Below, piece after piece: positions 26,447 to 35,248 of a stretch of 35,248 bases of DNA. A program made the position numbers and the translations under genes. The stretch spans positions 9,218-44,465 of the forward strand of contig NZHP01000023.1 of NCBI GenBank assembly GCA_002691465.1, given 5' to 3'. Source of the DNA: Gammaproteobacteria bacterium (GTDB lineage Bacteria; Pseudomonadota; Gammaproteobacteria; Steroidobacterales; UBA11654). The notes under the pieces are model-generated. The model saw only the letters and a list, made by a program, of their open reading frames with translations. It did no database searches and was not told where the DNA came from. The first letter of the stretch is position 1. Each line of letters opens with the position of its first letter.

Positions 26447-27727
26447 ATGATAAACGTTCTAATTGTCGGTAGCGGTGGAAGAGAACATGCTTTCACTTGG
26501 AAGGCTTCACAGTCCGATCTTGTTGATAAAATTTTTGTAGCGCCCGGGAATGCTGGAACTGCGCTCGAGCCTAAAGCCGAGAATATTGAAATCAGATCCT
26601 CTGATATTGAAGGTCTAGTTTCTTTTTCTAAAAAAGAAAATATTGGTCTTGTTATCGTTGGTCCAGAGGATCCATTGGCCAATGGAATTACTGATGCATT
26701 CACCGAAGCTGGGATCGACTGCTTTGGGCCTGAATCACTAGGGGCTCAACTCGAGGGATCTAAAGCTTTTGCAAAGTCCTTTATGAAAAAACATAACATC
26801 CCAACAGCAAGCTATGAAAGCTTTACTGATGCAGATCAAGCTAAAAATTATATTCAGGAAAATGACTTGCCATTAGTCATTAAAGCTGATGGATTAGCTG
26901 CTGGGAAAGGCGTTTTGATTGCAGAAGATCACGAAACTGCTAATAAAACCATTGATCAATTTATTGGCGAAGAAAAATTTGGAGACGCCAGTAAAAAAAT
27001 CATTATTGAGGATTTTCTAGTAGGACAGGAGCTTAGCTACATCGTGATGGTAGATGGAACCGAATATCTTCCCCTTGCAACATCACAGGATCATAAAACA
27101 ATCGGAGAGGGAGATGTCGGTTTGAATACTGGTGGAATGGGGGCATATTCACCTGTTCCATTTGTAAATGATGAACTTGATACAGTAATTAGGGAAAAAG
27201 TTATTGAGCCAACTATTAGAGGACTTTCTGAGGACGGAATTATGTTTAGAGGCTTTCTGTATGCCGGACTAATGATTGATTCTAATTATAATCCAAAGGT
27301 ATTGGAGTATAACTGCAGATTTGGAGATCCTGAGACCCAACCAATAATGCTGAGACTGAAATCAGACCTTATAGATATGATTCAAACTTGCTTCAATGGA
27401 GGCATCAGTAATTATGATATTGATTGGGATCAAAAATCAGCAATGGGTGTCGTAATTTCTAGTCATGGTTATCCAGAATCATACGAAACTGGCAAAGAAA
27501 TTATTGGGCTAGACACTCTCTCTGATAGGACTGATGTTAAAGTCTTTCATTCTGGAACATGCTCAGAGAATGATATCATCCTTTCGAATGGAGGAAGGGT
27601 GTTGTGTGTGACAGCTCTTGGGGATGATTTAAATCAATCTAATGAAAATGCGTACCGTGCTGTAGATCAGATTGACTGGGATGGTAAATATTTTAGAAAA
27701 GATATTGGTTTTAGAGTGATGAAATAA
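26447..27727 (+). CDS. purD: Phosphoribosylamine-glycine ligase (GARS)
   Basis: ATP-grasp ligase joining 5-phosphoribosylamine and glycine to give GAR, an early purine step. At 426 residues it is the expected length. VLIVGSGGREHAFTWK opens the N-terminal domain, then VIVGPEDPLANGI, KADGLAAGKGV in the ATP-grasp part, TGGMGAYSPVPF and YNCRFGDPETQ. It is coupled to purH. Its stop is 2 bases from the convergent rho stop, and no hairpin terminator fits between them. Confidence 0.98.
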   Translation: MINVLIVGSGGREHAFTWKASQSDLVDKIFVAPGNAGTALEPKAENIEIRSSDIEGLVSFSKKENIGLVIVGPEDPLANGITDAFTEAGIDCFGPESLGAQLEGSKAFAKSFMKKHNIPTASYESFTDADQAKNYIQENDLPLVIKADGLAAGKGVLIAEDHETANKTIDQFIGEEKFGDASKKIIIEDFLVGQELSYIVMVDGTEYLPLATSQDHKTIGEGDVGLNTGGMGAYSPVPFVNDELDTVIREKVIEPTIRGLSEDGIMFRGFLYAGLMIDSNYNPKVLEYNCRFGDPETQPIMLRLKSDLIDMIQTCFNGGISNYDIDWDQKSAMGVVISSHGYPESYETGKEIIGLDTLSDRTDVKVFHSGTCSENDIILSNGGRVLCVTALGDDLNQSNENAYRAVDQIDWDGKYFRKDIGFRVMK

Positions 27728-27729
27728 TT

Positions 27730-29112
27730 TTATTTCTTCATTGACTCAAAAAATTCATTATTCGTTTTTGTATCCTTCATCTTATTAAGAAGGAACTCAA
27801 CAGCTGCAATCTCATCCATATCGTGAACAACCTTTCGAAGAACCCACATTTTCTGCAATTCTTCAGGATCCATTAGAAGATCTTCTCTCCTCGTACCAGA
27901 CTTATTGATATGAACAGCAGGATATACTCTTTTATCAGCTATTCTTCTATCTAGTGCTATTTCCATATTACCTGTGCCTTTAAATTCCTCGAAAATTACT
28001 TCATCCATTCTGGAGCCAGTTTCAACGAGTGCAGTTGCTATAATAGTCAAACTTCCACCCTCTTCTAAGTTTCTTGCAGCTCCAAAGAAGCGTTTTGGTT
28101 TCTGAAGTGCATTCGCATCGACACCACCGGTCAAAACCTTTCCAGATGCGGGTGCGACAGTATTATATGCTCTGGCTAATCTGGTTATAGAGTCTAAAAG
28201 GATAACCACGTCTTTTTTATGCTCAGAAAGTCTTTTTGCTTTTTCCAAAACCATATCTGCGACTTGAACATGCCTAGATGCTGGTTCATCAAATGTGCTT
28301 GATACTACCTCTCCTCTGACTGTTCTTATCATGTCTGTAACTTCTTCAGGTCTTTCATCAATAAGCAAGACAATCAAATGAACATCGGGATAATTTGTAG
28401 TTATAGATGATGCAATATTCTGAAGGAGTATTGTTTTACCAGCTTTAGGTGGTGAAACAATAAGACCTCTTTGTCCTTTTCCGATTGGAGAGGCTAGGTC
28501 AATTATCCTAGCAGTCAAATCTTCAACGCTTCCTGAGCCCTGCTCAAGCTTGAGCCTTTCTTCAGGAAAGTATGGGGTCAAGTTTTCAAATAATGCTTTA
28601 GTTCTTACATTTTCAGGATCCTCGAAATTAATCTCAGATACTTTTAGCATTGCAAAATAACGTTCATTATCTTTAGGGGGTCTTACTGAGCCTGATACAG
28701 TATCTCCAGTCCTCAGATTAAATTTTCTTATCTGAGTTGGTGAAACATATACATCATCTGGACCAGCAATATACGAAGTATCAGATGATCTCAAAAAACC
28801 AAAGCCATCTTGCAAAATCTCTAATACGCCTTCACCGAATATTCTTTTATCTTCTGCCGCATGTGCTTTTAAAATGGAAAAGGTTATATCTTGTCTTCTG
28901 GCCCTTGATATATTTTCTATACCCATATCCTCGGCAGTGGATTGAATCTCGGTGATTGATTTTGTCCTTAAGTCAGGCAGACTGAGAACATCATCGCCCT
29001 CTAATTCTGATTTTGATATTACATCGTCAGAGGTGAATGTTGCCGCTCTATCTTGGAAGTCTTTCTTATGCCTCGGACCTCTTTTTCTTTTATGTTTACC
29101 GTTATTTGGCAT
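27730..29112 (-). CDS. rho: Transcription termination factor Rho
   Basis: Hexameric RNA-dependent ATPase that ends transcription. At 460 residues it is about 40 longer than E. coli Rho (419). The extra part is a basic then acidic N-terminal tail ([12 protein letters not shown] at 6-17) ahead of the standard NHB domain ([24 protein letters not shown]). The RNA-binding cold-shock domain includes DGFGFLRSS; Walker A is SPPKAGKT and Walker B is [14 protein letters not shown]. The terminal [21 protein letters not shown] is typical. trxA lies 2 bases upstream, a common trxA-rho arrangement. Confidence 0.98.
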   Translation of the reverse strand: MPNNGKHKRKRGPRHKKDFQDRAATFTSDDVISKSELEGDDVLSLPDLRTKSITEIQSTAEDMGIENISRARRQDITFSILKAHAAEDKRIFGEGVLEILQDGFGFLRSSDTSYIAGPDDVYVSPTQIRKFNLRTGDTVSGSVRPPKDNERYFAMLKVSEINFEDPENVRTKALFENLTPYFPEERLKLEQGSGSVEDLTARIIDLASPIGKGQRGLIVSPPKAGKTILLQNIASSITTNYPDVHLIVLLIDERPEEVTDMIRTVRGEVVSSTFDEPASRHVQVADMVLEKAKRLSEHKKDVVILLDSITRLARAYNTVAPASGKVLTGGVDANALQKPKRFFGAARNLEEGGSLTIIATALVETGSRMDEVIFEEFKGTGNMEIALDRRIADKRVYPAVHINKSGTRREDLLMDPEELQKMWVLRKVVHDMDEIAAVEFLLNKMKDTKTNNEFFESMKK

Positions 29113-29114
29113 TT

Positions 29115-29435
29115 TTACTTATTTTGGTTAATAAAATCTTCTAGTTGTGATTTTGATGCAGCTCCGATGTGCTGGGACTGCACTACTCCGTCTTTGATCA
29201 TAATCAATGTAGGTATGCTTCTTATTGAATAATTCATTGCAGTCTGATTATTATTGTCAACGTCAACTTTTACTATCTTTATACTCCCATCAAGCTCTCG
29301 ATCTAGTTCCTCTAGAATTGGTGCTATCATCTTGCAAGGCCCACACCATTCAGCCCAAAAATCTACTAGAACAGGGATTTCAGATGAAATCACATCATTC
29401 TCAAATTCGCTATCTGTAGTATTGGTTATTCCCAT
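29115..29435 (-). CDS. trxA: Thioredoxin 1
   Basis: Cytosolic dithiol carrier of 106 residues. The active site is [15 protein letters not shown] with C31 and C34; the cis-proline motif is [11 protein letters not shown]. It supplies electrons to MsrB, DsbD and, through its partner enzymes, to ribonucleotide reductase and PAPS reductase. It is the promoter-proximal gene of the trxA-rho unit and is divergent from cysQ across a 195-base gap. Confidence 0.98.
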   Translation of the reverse strand: MGITNTTDSEFENDVISSEIPVLVDFWAEWCGPCKMIAPILEELDRELDGSIKIVKVDVDNNNQTAMNYSIRSIPTLIMIKDGVVQSQHIGAASKSQLEDFINQNK

Positions 29436-29630
29436 ATTAAAAAATTGATTATGTATTGATTATTGAGTTAATGGCTAATATCGAAAAATATGTTGTTTTC
29501 ACACCGTGGCCCCGGTTTGATATAGACATTTCACCTCTTAAAGATTGATATTGCAAGTTTTTTTATAACAATTTTTTATATAATATTTTTTGCATTTAAA
29601 ATCAATGACTTAAAATATAACTAAATTACA
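29436..29630. promoter_or_regulatory. Divergent trxA/cysQ intergenic region with a GC-rich palindrome
   Basis: The longest gene-free stretch in the window (195 bases). It must contain the trxA-rho promoter (minus) and the cysQ promoter (plus). A TATAAT lies at 29579-29584 for cysQ, but no good -35 is found at the right distance. In an otherwise very AT-rich region a 14-base near-palindrome ACCGTGGCCCCGGT at 29503-29516 (one mismatched pair) stands out as a possible operator. No tRNA or small-RNA fold was recognised, and no open frame of note. Confidence 0.5.
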
Positions 29631-30449
29631 ATGAAATCAGAATATACAGACAAACTACTCATTGATGAACTTAAGAGAATATCGGTAAATGCTGGTAATG
29701 CCATTTTAAAAGAATATAAGTCTAATATTAAAATAGAAAAAAAAGATGATTCTTCACCAGTTACTAAAGCAGATTTGATTTCTAACGAAATTATTAATGA
29801 AAGCTTAGAGAAATTAACACCAGACATCCCAATAGTGTCTGAGGAGAACTCAAATGTATCCTTTAAAAAAAGAAAGTCATGGAATAGATATTGGTTAATT
29901 GATCCCCTTGATGGAACGAAAGAATTTATAAAGAAAAATGGTGAGTTTACCGTCAATATTGCGTTGATAGTTTGCAACGAAGCACAAATTGGATTAATAA
30001 ACGCACCAGTAATGAAAAACATATACTGGGGCCATAAAAAGCATGGTGCTCATATGCACAATCAAAATGGTATAATCACGCAGCTTAAAGTCTCAGAAAC
30101 AATAGGAAATACCCGAAGAATTGCAATTAGTAGATCTCATAAATCGGATGATCTAAAAAAATACTTGAGAAATATAAAGGAATATAAAGAAATTGGAATA
30201 GGTAGCTCCTTAAAATTCTGTCTTGTTGCGAATGGTGATGCAGACTATTATCCCAGACTTGGTCCAACATCAGAATGGGATACAGCTGCAGGGCAAGCAA
30301 TTCTTGAGTCAGCTGGAGGATCTGTACTAAAACTTTCTGGTGAACCCCTAAGGTACAACCTCAAGAAATCATTTCTAAATCCATCATTTTTTGCAATCAA
30401 TGAAAAATTTGATAGTTATGGGTTACTGAAAGAGTTGGCTCAAAAATAA
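29631..30449 (+). CDS. cysQ: 3'(2'),5'-bisphosphate nucleotidase
   Basis: Mg2+-dependent phosphatase of the inositol-monophosphatase fold that degrades PAP, the by-product of sulfate activation and sulfotransfer. In 272 residues it shows SSPVTKADLISNEII (41-55), metal ligands EE at 71-72 (VSEEN), WLIDPLDGTKEF with D91 and D94, and PTSEWDTAAGQAIL near the C-terminus. It is close in length to E. coli CysQ (246). No clear Shine-Dalgarno precedes the ATG. It is convergent with the polysaccharide gene, 6 bases apart. An inositol-phosphatase role is a weaker alternative. Confidence 0.93.
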   Translation: MKSEYTDKLLIDELKRISVNAGNAILKEYKSNIKIEKKDDSSPVTKADLISNEIINESLEKLTPDIPIVSEENSNVSFKKRKSWNRYWLIDPLDGTKEFIKKNGEFTVNIALIVCNEAQIGLINAPVMKNIYWGHKKHGAHMHNQNGIITQLKVSETIGNTRRIAISRSHKSDDLKKYLRNIKEYKEIGIGSSLKFCLVANGDADYYPRLGPTSEWDTAAGQAILESAGGSVLKLSGEPLRYNLKKSFLNPSFFAINEKFDSYGLLKELAQK

Positions 30450-30455
30450 TTATTT

Positions 30456-32330
30456 CTATTGAGGATTGTATCCATCGACTGACTCTATAAATACCTTCTT
30501 AATCCCATCAATATCCTCTTTTTTTGCATAATTCTCAATCACTCTTATTGTGTCTTCAATCTCTCTCCAACTAGGATGTTTCTCAATTGCTTGCATGATT
30601 TTTGGATGTTTTGTTGGTTTGGATTTATCATCGATTAGAAGCTCTTCATATAATTTCTCACCAGGTCTTAATCCTGTGAATATAATTTCTATATCTCCTT
30701 CTGGATTTTCATGATCCTTTACGCTTCTTCCACTCAGTTGAATCATATCTCTCGCCAAGTCTACGACTCTGACAGGCTCACCCATATCGAGGAGAAAAAT
30801 ATCTGCGACACTTCCCATTGAGCCAGCCTGAATTACCAACTGAGCAGACTCTTTCAAAGTCATAAAATATCTGATTATTTCTGGATCAGTTACTGTGACT
30901 GGTCCTCCATTCTCTATTTGCTTTCTAAACAATGGAACAACAGACCCTGATGAACCCAATACATTTCCAAATCTTACTATGCTAATTCGAGTATTATTTA
31001 TTTCATTCGCTTCTACTAGAGCTTGCAGTATCATTTCTGCAAATCTTTTTGTTGCACCCATAATATTTGTTGGACGAACTGCTTTATCAGTCGATATAAA
31101 GACAAAGCTCTTAACGCCCATGCTGATTGCGGCATTGCAACAGGATAATGTTCCAAAAATATTACATCTAACCCCTGCAAAAATATTTTTCTCAACCATT
31201 GGAACATGTTTATAGGCAGCCGCATGATAAATGGTATTGATATTATATTTATCAATTATTTGCTCAAGCCTTTCTTGATTCGTAACATTACCAATGACGG
31301 TTATAAGCTTGATATCTAGCTCCTCTTCCAAAAGCTCAGATTCAAGCATATATAATGCATATTCACTAATATCAAATAAGACTAGATTTTTTGGCCTTAA
31401 TCTTACGATTTCTCTGCACAGCTCTGATCCAATTGATCCGCCCGCCCCCGTAACTAGAATATTCATTCCATCAATGTCTTGCCTAAGCAAGTTTGGATCT
31501 GGTTTTCTAGACTCTCTTTTGAGGAGATCGTCAATTTTAACTTTCTTTAAATCAGATATTGATACCCTTCCAGCTGTGACATCTGAAAGCGACGGGAGCA
31601 TTCTAATGACAACAGGCAAACCCTTTAAGCTTTGAAGCAAATCAGACTTCTCAGATCTCGTCATTGAGGGAATTGCCACCAGAATCTCTTTCACATCTTT
31701 CTTTTCAATAATAGTATTTAAACTATTCTTGGAATATACCATTAGTCCCTCTATAGACTTTCCATGAATGCTTTTATTGTCATCAATAAAAGCAACTACT
31801 TTCATGTCAGGACTATGAAGAATTGTAGAATGAAGCTGTATTCCAGCACTTCCTGCGCCATAGATTAGAACATTATTAGTAGAGTGACCCTTTATCGATA
31901 ATAACCACCTAGCTATATATCGAACTCCACCAATGAAGAATATTGTTGTTAGCCAATTGATAATTAGAAAATCATATGGTTTCTCAATCAAATCAGAGAC
32001 CAATACAACTATGAACCAGAGGAGTGTATATATTGATACAGCAAAAATTAAAGTGATTAGTGCTCTATAATTTGCATACCTAATGAATGACTGATAGAGG
32101 CCGAATGAATAGAAAATTGGCAGTGCAATAAGTGGCGCAATGATAATTAGAAAAAGAGCATCTCCTGATGCTATATAAATATCGTTTATCCTTATTGAAA
32201 GAGATGCCCAGAAACTAAAGACCAGAACAACATAGTCAGTCATCATCACAAGAAGATTTTTAGCTTTCCTGCTTAAGGAAAGTAATTTTTGAACAAAAAT
32301 TATATAGAATTCTAAGGTACTATTTCTCAT
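30456..32330 (-). CDS. CapD/WbpM-like nucleotide-sugar epimerase/4,6-dehydratase, membrane-anchored
   Basis: A 624-residue inner-membrane enzyme of the WbpM/FlaA1/PglF/CapD family that acts on UDP-GlcNAc-type substrates (4,6-dehydration) to start synthesis of surface-polysaccharide sugars. About four transmembrane helices occupy residues 28-135; a first Rossmann domain carries GAGSAG at 158-163; the SDR domain carries GAGGSIG at 295-301, YHAAAYKHVPMVE and STDKAVRPTNIMGATKR. As in long members of the family, the tyrosine of the YxxxK motif is replaced by methionine. Together with the WecA-like gene it resembles the wbpM-wbpL ends of O-antigen clusters. Confidence 0.93.
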   Translation of the reverse strand: MRNSTLEFYIIFVQKLLSLSRKAKNLLVMMTDYVVLVFSFWASLSIRINDIYIASGDALFLIIIAPLIALPIFYSFGLYQSFIRYANYRALITLIFAVSIYTLLWFIVVLVSDLIEKPYDFLIINWLTTIFFIGGVRYIARWLLSIKGHSTNNVLIYGAGSAGIQLHSTILHSPDMKVVAFIDDNKSIHGKSIEGLMVYSKNSLNTIIEKKDVKEILVAIPSMTRSEKSDLLQSLKGLPVVIRMLPSLSDVTAGRVSISDLKKVKIDDLLKRESRKPDPNLLRQDIDGMNILVTGAGGSIGSELCREIVRLRPKNLVLFDISEYALYMLESELLEEELDIKLITVIGNVTNQERLEQIIDKYNINTIYHAAAYKHVPMVEKNIFAGVRCNIFGTLSCCNAAISMGVKSFVFISTDKAVRPTNIMGATKRFAEMILQALVEANEINNTRISIVRFGNVLGSSGSVVPLFRKQIENGGPVTVTDPEIIRYFMTLKESAQLVIQAGSMGSVADIFLLDMGEPVRVVDLARDMIQLSGRSVKDHENPEGDIEIIFTGLRPGEKLYEELLIDDKSKPTKHPKIMQAIEKHPSWREIEDTIRVIENYAKKEDIDGIKKVFIESVDGYNPQ

Positions 32331-32348
32331 TTCTTTACTGAGCTACTA

Positions 32349-33440
32349 TCAGCTCTTCCCAGCTTCAACATAAAAACAAACTATCACAATGGGCATGAAA
32401 CATAGGAATGCAATCAAAAAGCCTATGCTTGGATAATTCATACTTAGTATCGATAAAGGAAATACCCAAGCTAAATTGACAAGACTATACAAAAGACAGA
32501 CGGATCTGTGAGCTTTTGTTCTAGAATGTGATTCTTCATTATATTTTTCGGATATCTTTTTAACGTAACTTTGTGTAATTTTCTGATATGCGTGAGATCG
32601 ATGTGCATCATACCATACCTCGCCTCTCAGAATTCTAACAAGTAGTGTTACAGTAGCATCGACTAGAAAAATGGACCAAATAATTGCTAATGTCCAGAAA
32701 TTTATCCAGTCATTAGAAGCTGCATATATTCCTATAGAGCCTAGAAAGAACCCCAAAAAACTACTTCCAACGTCTCCCATAAATATTGAAGAATTTGGAA
32801 AATTAAATACCAAAAAGCCAAATAAGGCTGAAATGAGAATCAGGATTGAATTAAAGAAGAATAATTTTTCATGGGTGATCAATAACATATTGTTTCCATT
32901 GTAAAATATGATAAACAGATAACAAAGTAGGATAAAAATACCTTCCAACGTTGCTAAGCCATCAATCCCATCCATAAAGTTATATAAATTTGTTAACCAA
33001 ACTAAAAATACAATTCCAAAGACAAATAAAAAAGGTTTGTTTTGGATGCTAAAATCAAGAAAATTTATATTTGGAAACTGAGTAAAGAATATTATGACTA
33101 TAACAGATGCTAACAACTGAACTATAAAACGTTGCAGGGCCGGTATGTCATTTATGTCATCAGCAAATCCAACTAACCCAATCACCATTGAAGTGAATAT
33201 TAAATAATTTGAGTTTTTAGTGCTCATATCAATAGTATTTGTGAGAATAATTAAACTTATCAGCGTAATTATTAGAAAACCCAAACCACCACCATTTGCA
33301 ACAGGTATGAAATGAGAACTTCTTTGATTTGCTATGGATTTAATATTTCTTCTTTCGGCAAAAAAAATAGCGAATTTTGTAAATAAAATACTCAGAAAAA
33401 AAGTTACTGTAATGAGAATTAAGAAATGCTGGTAATGCAT
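32349..33440 (-). CDS. WecA/MraY-family polyprenyl-phosphate sugar-1-phosphate transferase (WbpL-like)
   Basis: Multi-pass membrane enzyme (about 10-11 helices) that transfers a HexNAc-1-phosphate to undecaprenyl phosphate, starting O-antigen or capsule repeat units. Conserved sites: ADDINDIPALQRF (Mg2+ aspartates), NLYNFMDGIDGLA, SIFMGDVGSSFLGF and the cytoplasmic HRSHAYQKI loop, typical of WecA/WbpL proteins. The ATG at 33440 gives 363 residues and starts one base after the GT2 stop; an alternative ATG at 33461 adds seven residues and overlaps it. It feeds the same glycan as the CapD-like enzyme 18 bases downstream. Confidence 0.92.
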   Translation of the reverse strand: MHYQHFLILITVTFFLSILFTKFAIFFAERRNIKSIANQRSSHFIPVANGGGLGFLIITLISLIILTNTIDMSTKNSNYLIFTSMVIGLVGFADDINDIPALQRFIVQLLASVIVIIFFTQFPNINFLDFSIQNKPFLFVFGIVFLVWLTNLYNFMDGIDGLATLEGIFILLCYLFIIFYNGNNMLLITHEKLFFFNSILILISALFGFLVFNFPNSSIFMGDVGSSFLGFFLGSIGIYAASNDWINFWTLAIIWSIFLVDATVTLLVRILRGEVWYDAHRSHAYQKITQSYVKKISEKYNEESHSRTKAHRSVCLLYSLVNLAWVFPLSILSMNYPSIGFLIAFLCFMPIVIVCFYVEAGKS

Positions 33441-33441
33441 T

Positions 33442-34356
33442 TTATAACTGATATTTCCCATCAGGCGATAGGATCCTTAAGCCCTCTCTTCTTTTTAAGA
33501 TTCTTGCTTTTCTCGCAGAACAGATATTCCCAAAATTAAAAAATACCTTTATATATGTTGAAATAAGAATCCTAAGGTAACCATTTAAATAAGCATGCTT
33601 AAACTCTGATAATATTTCTCTAGAAAGCCACTCCTTAAGATTGAAATTATAGATTCTATATTTTATTCGTCCATCCAATCTCATTTTCAAAAAGTCCAAT
33701 ATCTTTCCCGTTTTTCTAACAGATAGGCCTCCTCCAGCTGTTATTTGAGAAGAGCCCAGATGATTTACAATAGAATCCTTTGAAAGTATAAGTTTATAGC
33801 CCATAGATCTAGCACGATAAGACCAATCATTTTCTGTACCATAAAACCTAAAATTCTTTGAGTCTAGCTGTCCAACTATTCTCCAAGCATCAGAAGAAAT
33901 CAATGAGCATGCTCCGTGAAGTATTTTCAAAAAACCATCTTTATGAGAGATTATCGACTTTCCTGATTCGTGAATATTGGCATTAACTGCCGCAACATTC
34001 TCATTATTCAAATATAAGTCAACCATTTTGGTGAGCCAGCCTTTTTCTACAATTACATCACTATTAATTGTCATCAATAAATCTCCATCAGCATTATCAA
34101 ATCCAAAATTAACTCCAGCATTCCAACCAATATTTTCATCCTGAAGATATATAGTGATCAATTTTTCACTTGCAAATCTTACAAGCATATCTCGATCATC
34201 TGAGTTACTAGCATTGTCTATAATTACTATTTCATATGGCTCATAGAGAGTATTTTCAATGATACTATTAATTGAATCGATTGTTACTTCAGCAGTGTTG
34301 TAATTGATGATTACAATCGTTACTAAAGGGTTATTTTTGTCTGATTTTCTGATCAT
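33442..34356 (-). CDS. GT2 family glycosyltransferase, rhamnosyltransferase-like
   Basis: A 304-residue GT-A glycosyltransferase of family 2. LVTIVIINYNTAEVTIDSI opens the nucleotide-binding domain; NSDVIVEKGWL holds the metal-binding acid; FYGTENDWSYRARSMGYKL is the catalytic ED-type region. It resembles dTDP-rhamnosyl transferases of O-antigen clusters. The ATG at 34356 is supported by AAGGTG seven bases upstream; the TTG at 34362 is not needed. It is first in the minus-strand glycan unit and divergent from the epimerase gene. Confidence 0.88.
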   Translation of the reverse strand: MIRKSDKNNPLVTIVIINYNTAEVTIDSINSIIENTLYEPYEIVIIDNASNSDDRDMLVRFASEKLITIYLQDENIGWNAGVNFGFDNADGDLLMTINSDVIVEKGWLTKMVDLYLNNENVAAVNANIHESGKSIISHKDGFLKILHGACSLISSDAWRIVGQLDSKNFRFYGTENDWSYRARSMGYKLILSKDSIVNHLGSSQITAGGGLSVRKTGKILDFLKMRLDGRIKYRIYNFNLKEWLSREILSEFKHAYLNGYLRILISTYIKVFFNFGNICSARKARILKRREGLRILSPDGKYQL

Positions 34357-34466
34357 TATCAATCACCTTAATAAAAGGTATGAAGCTTGATATCCCTAAA
34401 GTTTTAATCATCATTTTACTTTACTGTGAACAATTATCCATATAGAAGTATGTTATTATTCTTGCT
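34357..34466. promoter_or_regulatory. Divergent promoter region between GT2 and epimerase genes
   Basis: This 110-base AT-rich gap separates two divergent glycan genes and must hold both promoters. Possible -10 boxes for the epimerase are TATAGA near 34442 and TATTAT near 34455, without a convincing -35. No JUMPstart-like conserved sequence was recognised. Confidence 0.3.
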
Positions 34467-35248
34467 ATGAGTACATCATCCAGAATCGTCATAACAGGCT
34501 CCAATGGTTTTATAGGTTCAAGGCTTAAAAAAAGTTTTCTTAATGATAAAAAAAGCGTAGCGGAGTTAATTAAAGGTAAGCACTCGCTATTCGATATAGG
34601 ATCTTTAGAAGACTTACTAAAAAATGCAGAAATAATCTATCACTTTGCTGGAGCAACCGCTGGGAGTGGTCACGATCCTGGGAAATCAGTTCTTATAAAA
34701 AACAATTTAGAAGCTACTTTCAACTTATTATATGCAATAAGTAAATTCTGTAGAAAACCGCCGCTATTAATAAATATGTCAAGTATACATGTCTACAATA
34801 AAGCATTAGACGAACTGAAAGAAAATTCAGAGCTTCTTCCATCAAATGACTACGGCATGACGAAGTTGTCCCAAGAATTCATGATAAGACAAGCAACCAT
34901 TAGTGGTGTGGTGAAGTCTATTATCTTTAGAGCTTCAAATGTTTATGGTGAGGGCCATCGACCAAATCGTAATTCAGCAATTTCAACTTTCTGTCATAGA
35001 GTTAAACATGACTCAGAAATAAATTTGTTTGCTCATGGAGAAGCTACTTTTGATCTTATATACATAGATGATATTGTCAGGATTTTAAGAAATATTGAGA
35101 ATTTCAAATCACAAGATGGACAAATATATAATCTAGCCAGCGGAACTACAGTCACCGTGAATCATGTAATTAATCAGCTTAAAAAGATTTCAGGGAAAGA
35201 TATTAAAACAAAAATGGTTGATGGCGTAGTCCATGGATTTTCAATCAA
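34467..35248 (+). CDS. NAD-dependent nucleotide-sugar epimerase/dehydratase, 3'-truncated
   Basis: The frame is open from the ATG at 34467 to the window end (260 residues read), with no stop. It is an extended SDR: GSNGFIG at 11-17 is the NAD-binding loop, YHFAGATAGSG follows, S105/S106 (NMSSIHVY) and Y129-G-M-T-K133 form the catalytic triad, and FRASNVYGEGHRP is the substrate-binding segment. It probably modifies a nucleotide-sugar for the neighbouring surface glycan; the sugar is not readable. The protein should continue some 40-60 residues beyond the window if it follows the family. Confidence 0.88.
   Translation, partial: MSTSSRIVITGSNGFIGSRLKKSFLNDKKSVAELIKGKHSLFDIGSLEDLLKNAEIIYHFAGATAGSGHDPGKSVLIKNNLEATFNLLYAISKFCRKPPLLINMSSIHVYNKALDELKENSELLPSNDYGMTKLSQEFMIRQATISGVVKSIIFRASNVYGEGHRPNRNSAISTFCHRVKHDSEINLFAHGEATFDLIYIDDIVRILRNIENFKSQDGQIYNLASGTTVTVNHVINQLKKISGKDIKTKMVDGVVHGFSI

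Noticed and set aside
29436-29630. A tRNA or small RNA in the longest intergenic gap
   Set aside because: No TpsiC-like GGTTCGA arm or cloverleaf pairing could be found by eye.

Overview
The window is AT-rich, very compact bacterial chromosome carrying almost only house-keeping and cell-envelope genes. Three gene orders point to a gammaproteobacterium: yggS-proC-yggT; dsbD ... aroQ-accB-accC-fis-purH-purD; and trxA-rho. The AT bias, tiny or negative intergenic spacing and loss of genes usual in these blocks (no prmA or dusB between accC and fis) suggest a streamlined, probably marine lineage such as SAR86 or a relative. That placement is an inference from gene content; no marker gene was compared. 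I saw no rRNA, tRNA, CRISPR array, insertion sequence or phage gene.

Layout. (1) 1-5540, plus strand: a tight run of the 3' end of pyrB, a PyrK-like flavoprotein, yggS, proC, yggT, and an enolase-superfamily epimerase plus DUF1611 pair that matches the DgcA/DgcN D-glutamate route. (2) 5526-8043: a TerB-like protein, an unrecognised histidine-rich membrane protein, a PEBP/YbhB protein and msrB. (3) 8077-15263: a lipopolysaccharide-centred region with an LpxL-type acyltransferase, Kdo kinase, GT9 heptosyltransferase and GNAT enzyme. It is followed on the minus strand by six genes that overlap or abut: a CHCC zinc protein, a GT4 glycosyltransferase, a threonine-dehydratase-like enzyme, an ornithine-cyclodeaminase-like enzyme, a small P-loop kinase and a small nucleotidyltransferase. 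This operon is the best candidate for an undescribed pathway. (4) 15312-17439: groES-groEL with a strong hairpin terminator, a CIRCE operator and an overlapping sigma32-like promoter. (5) 17485-27727, plus strand: dsbD, a TlpA-like thioredoxin, an MDR reductase, a PutP-like symporter, then aroQ, accB, accC, fis, purH and purD. (6) 27730-29435, minus strand: trxA-rho. (7) 29631 to the end: cysQ, then a surface-polysaccharide region with a CapD/WbpM-like dehydratase, a WecA/WbpL-like initiating transferase, a GT2 glycosyltransferase and a truncated NAD-dependent epimerase.

How the genes work together. Region 1 joins pyrimidine synthesis to glutamate/proline chemistry. Regions 3 and 7 build lipid A/core and a longer surface glycan. 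Region 5 couples periplasmic thiol transfer (DsbD with TlpA) to fatty-acid initiation (AccB/AccC) and purine synthesis. Convergent genes repeatedly share or nearly share stop codons, leaving no room for hairpin terminators; only the groEL end has a clear one. No gene-free stretch exceeds 300 bases; the longest is 29436-29630.
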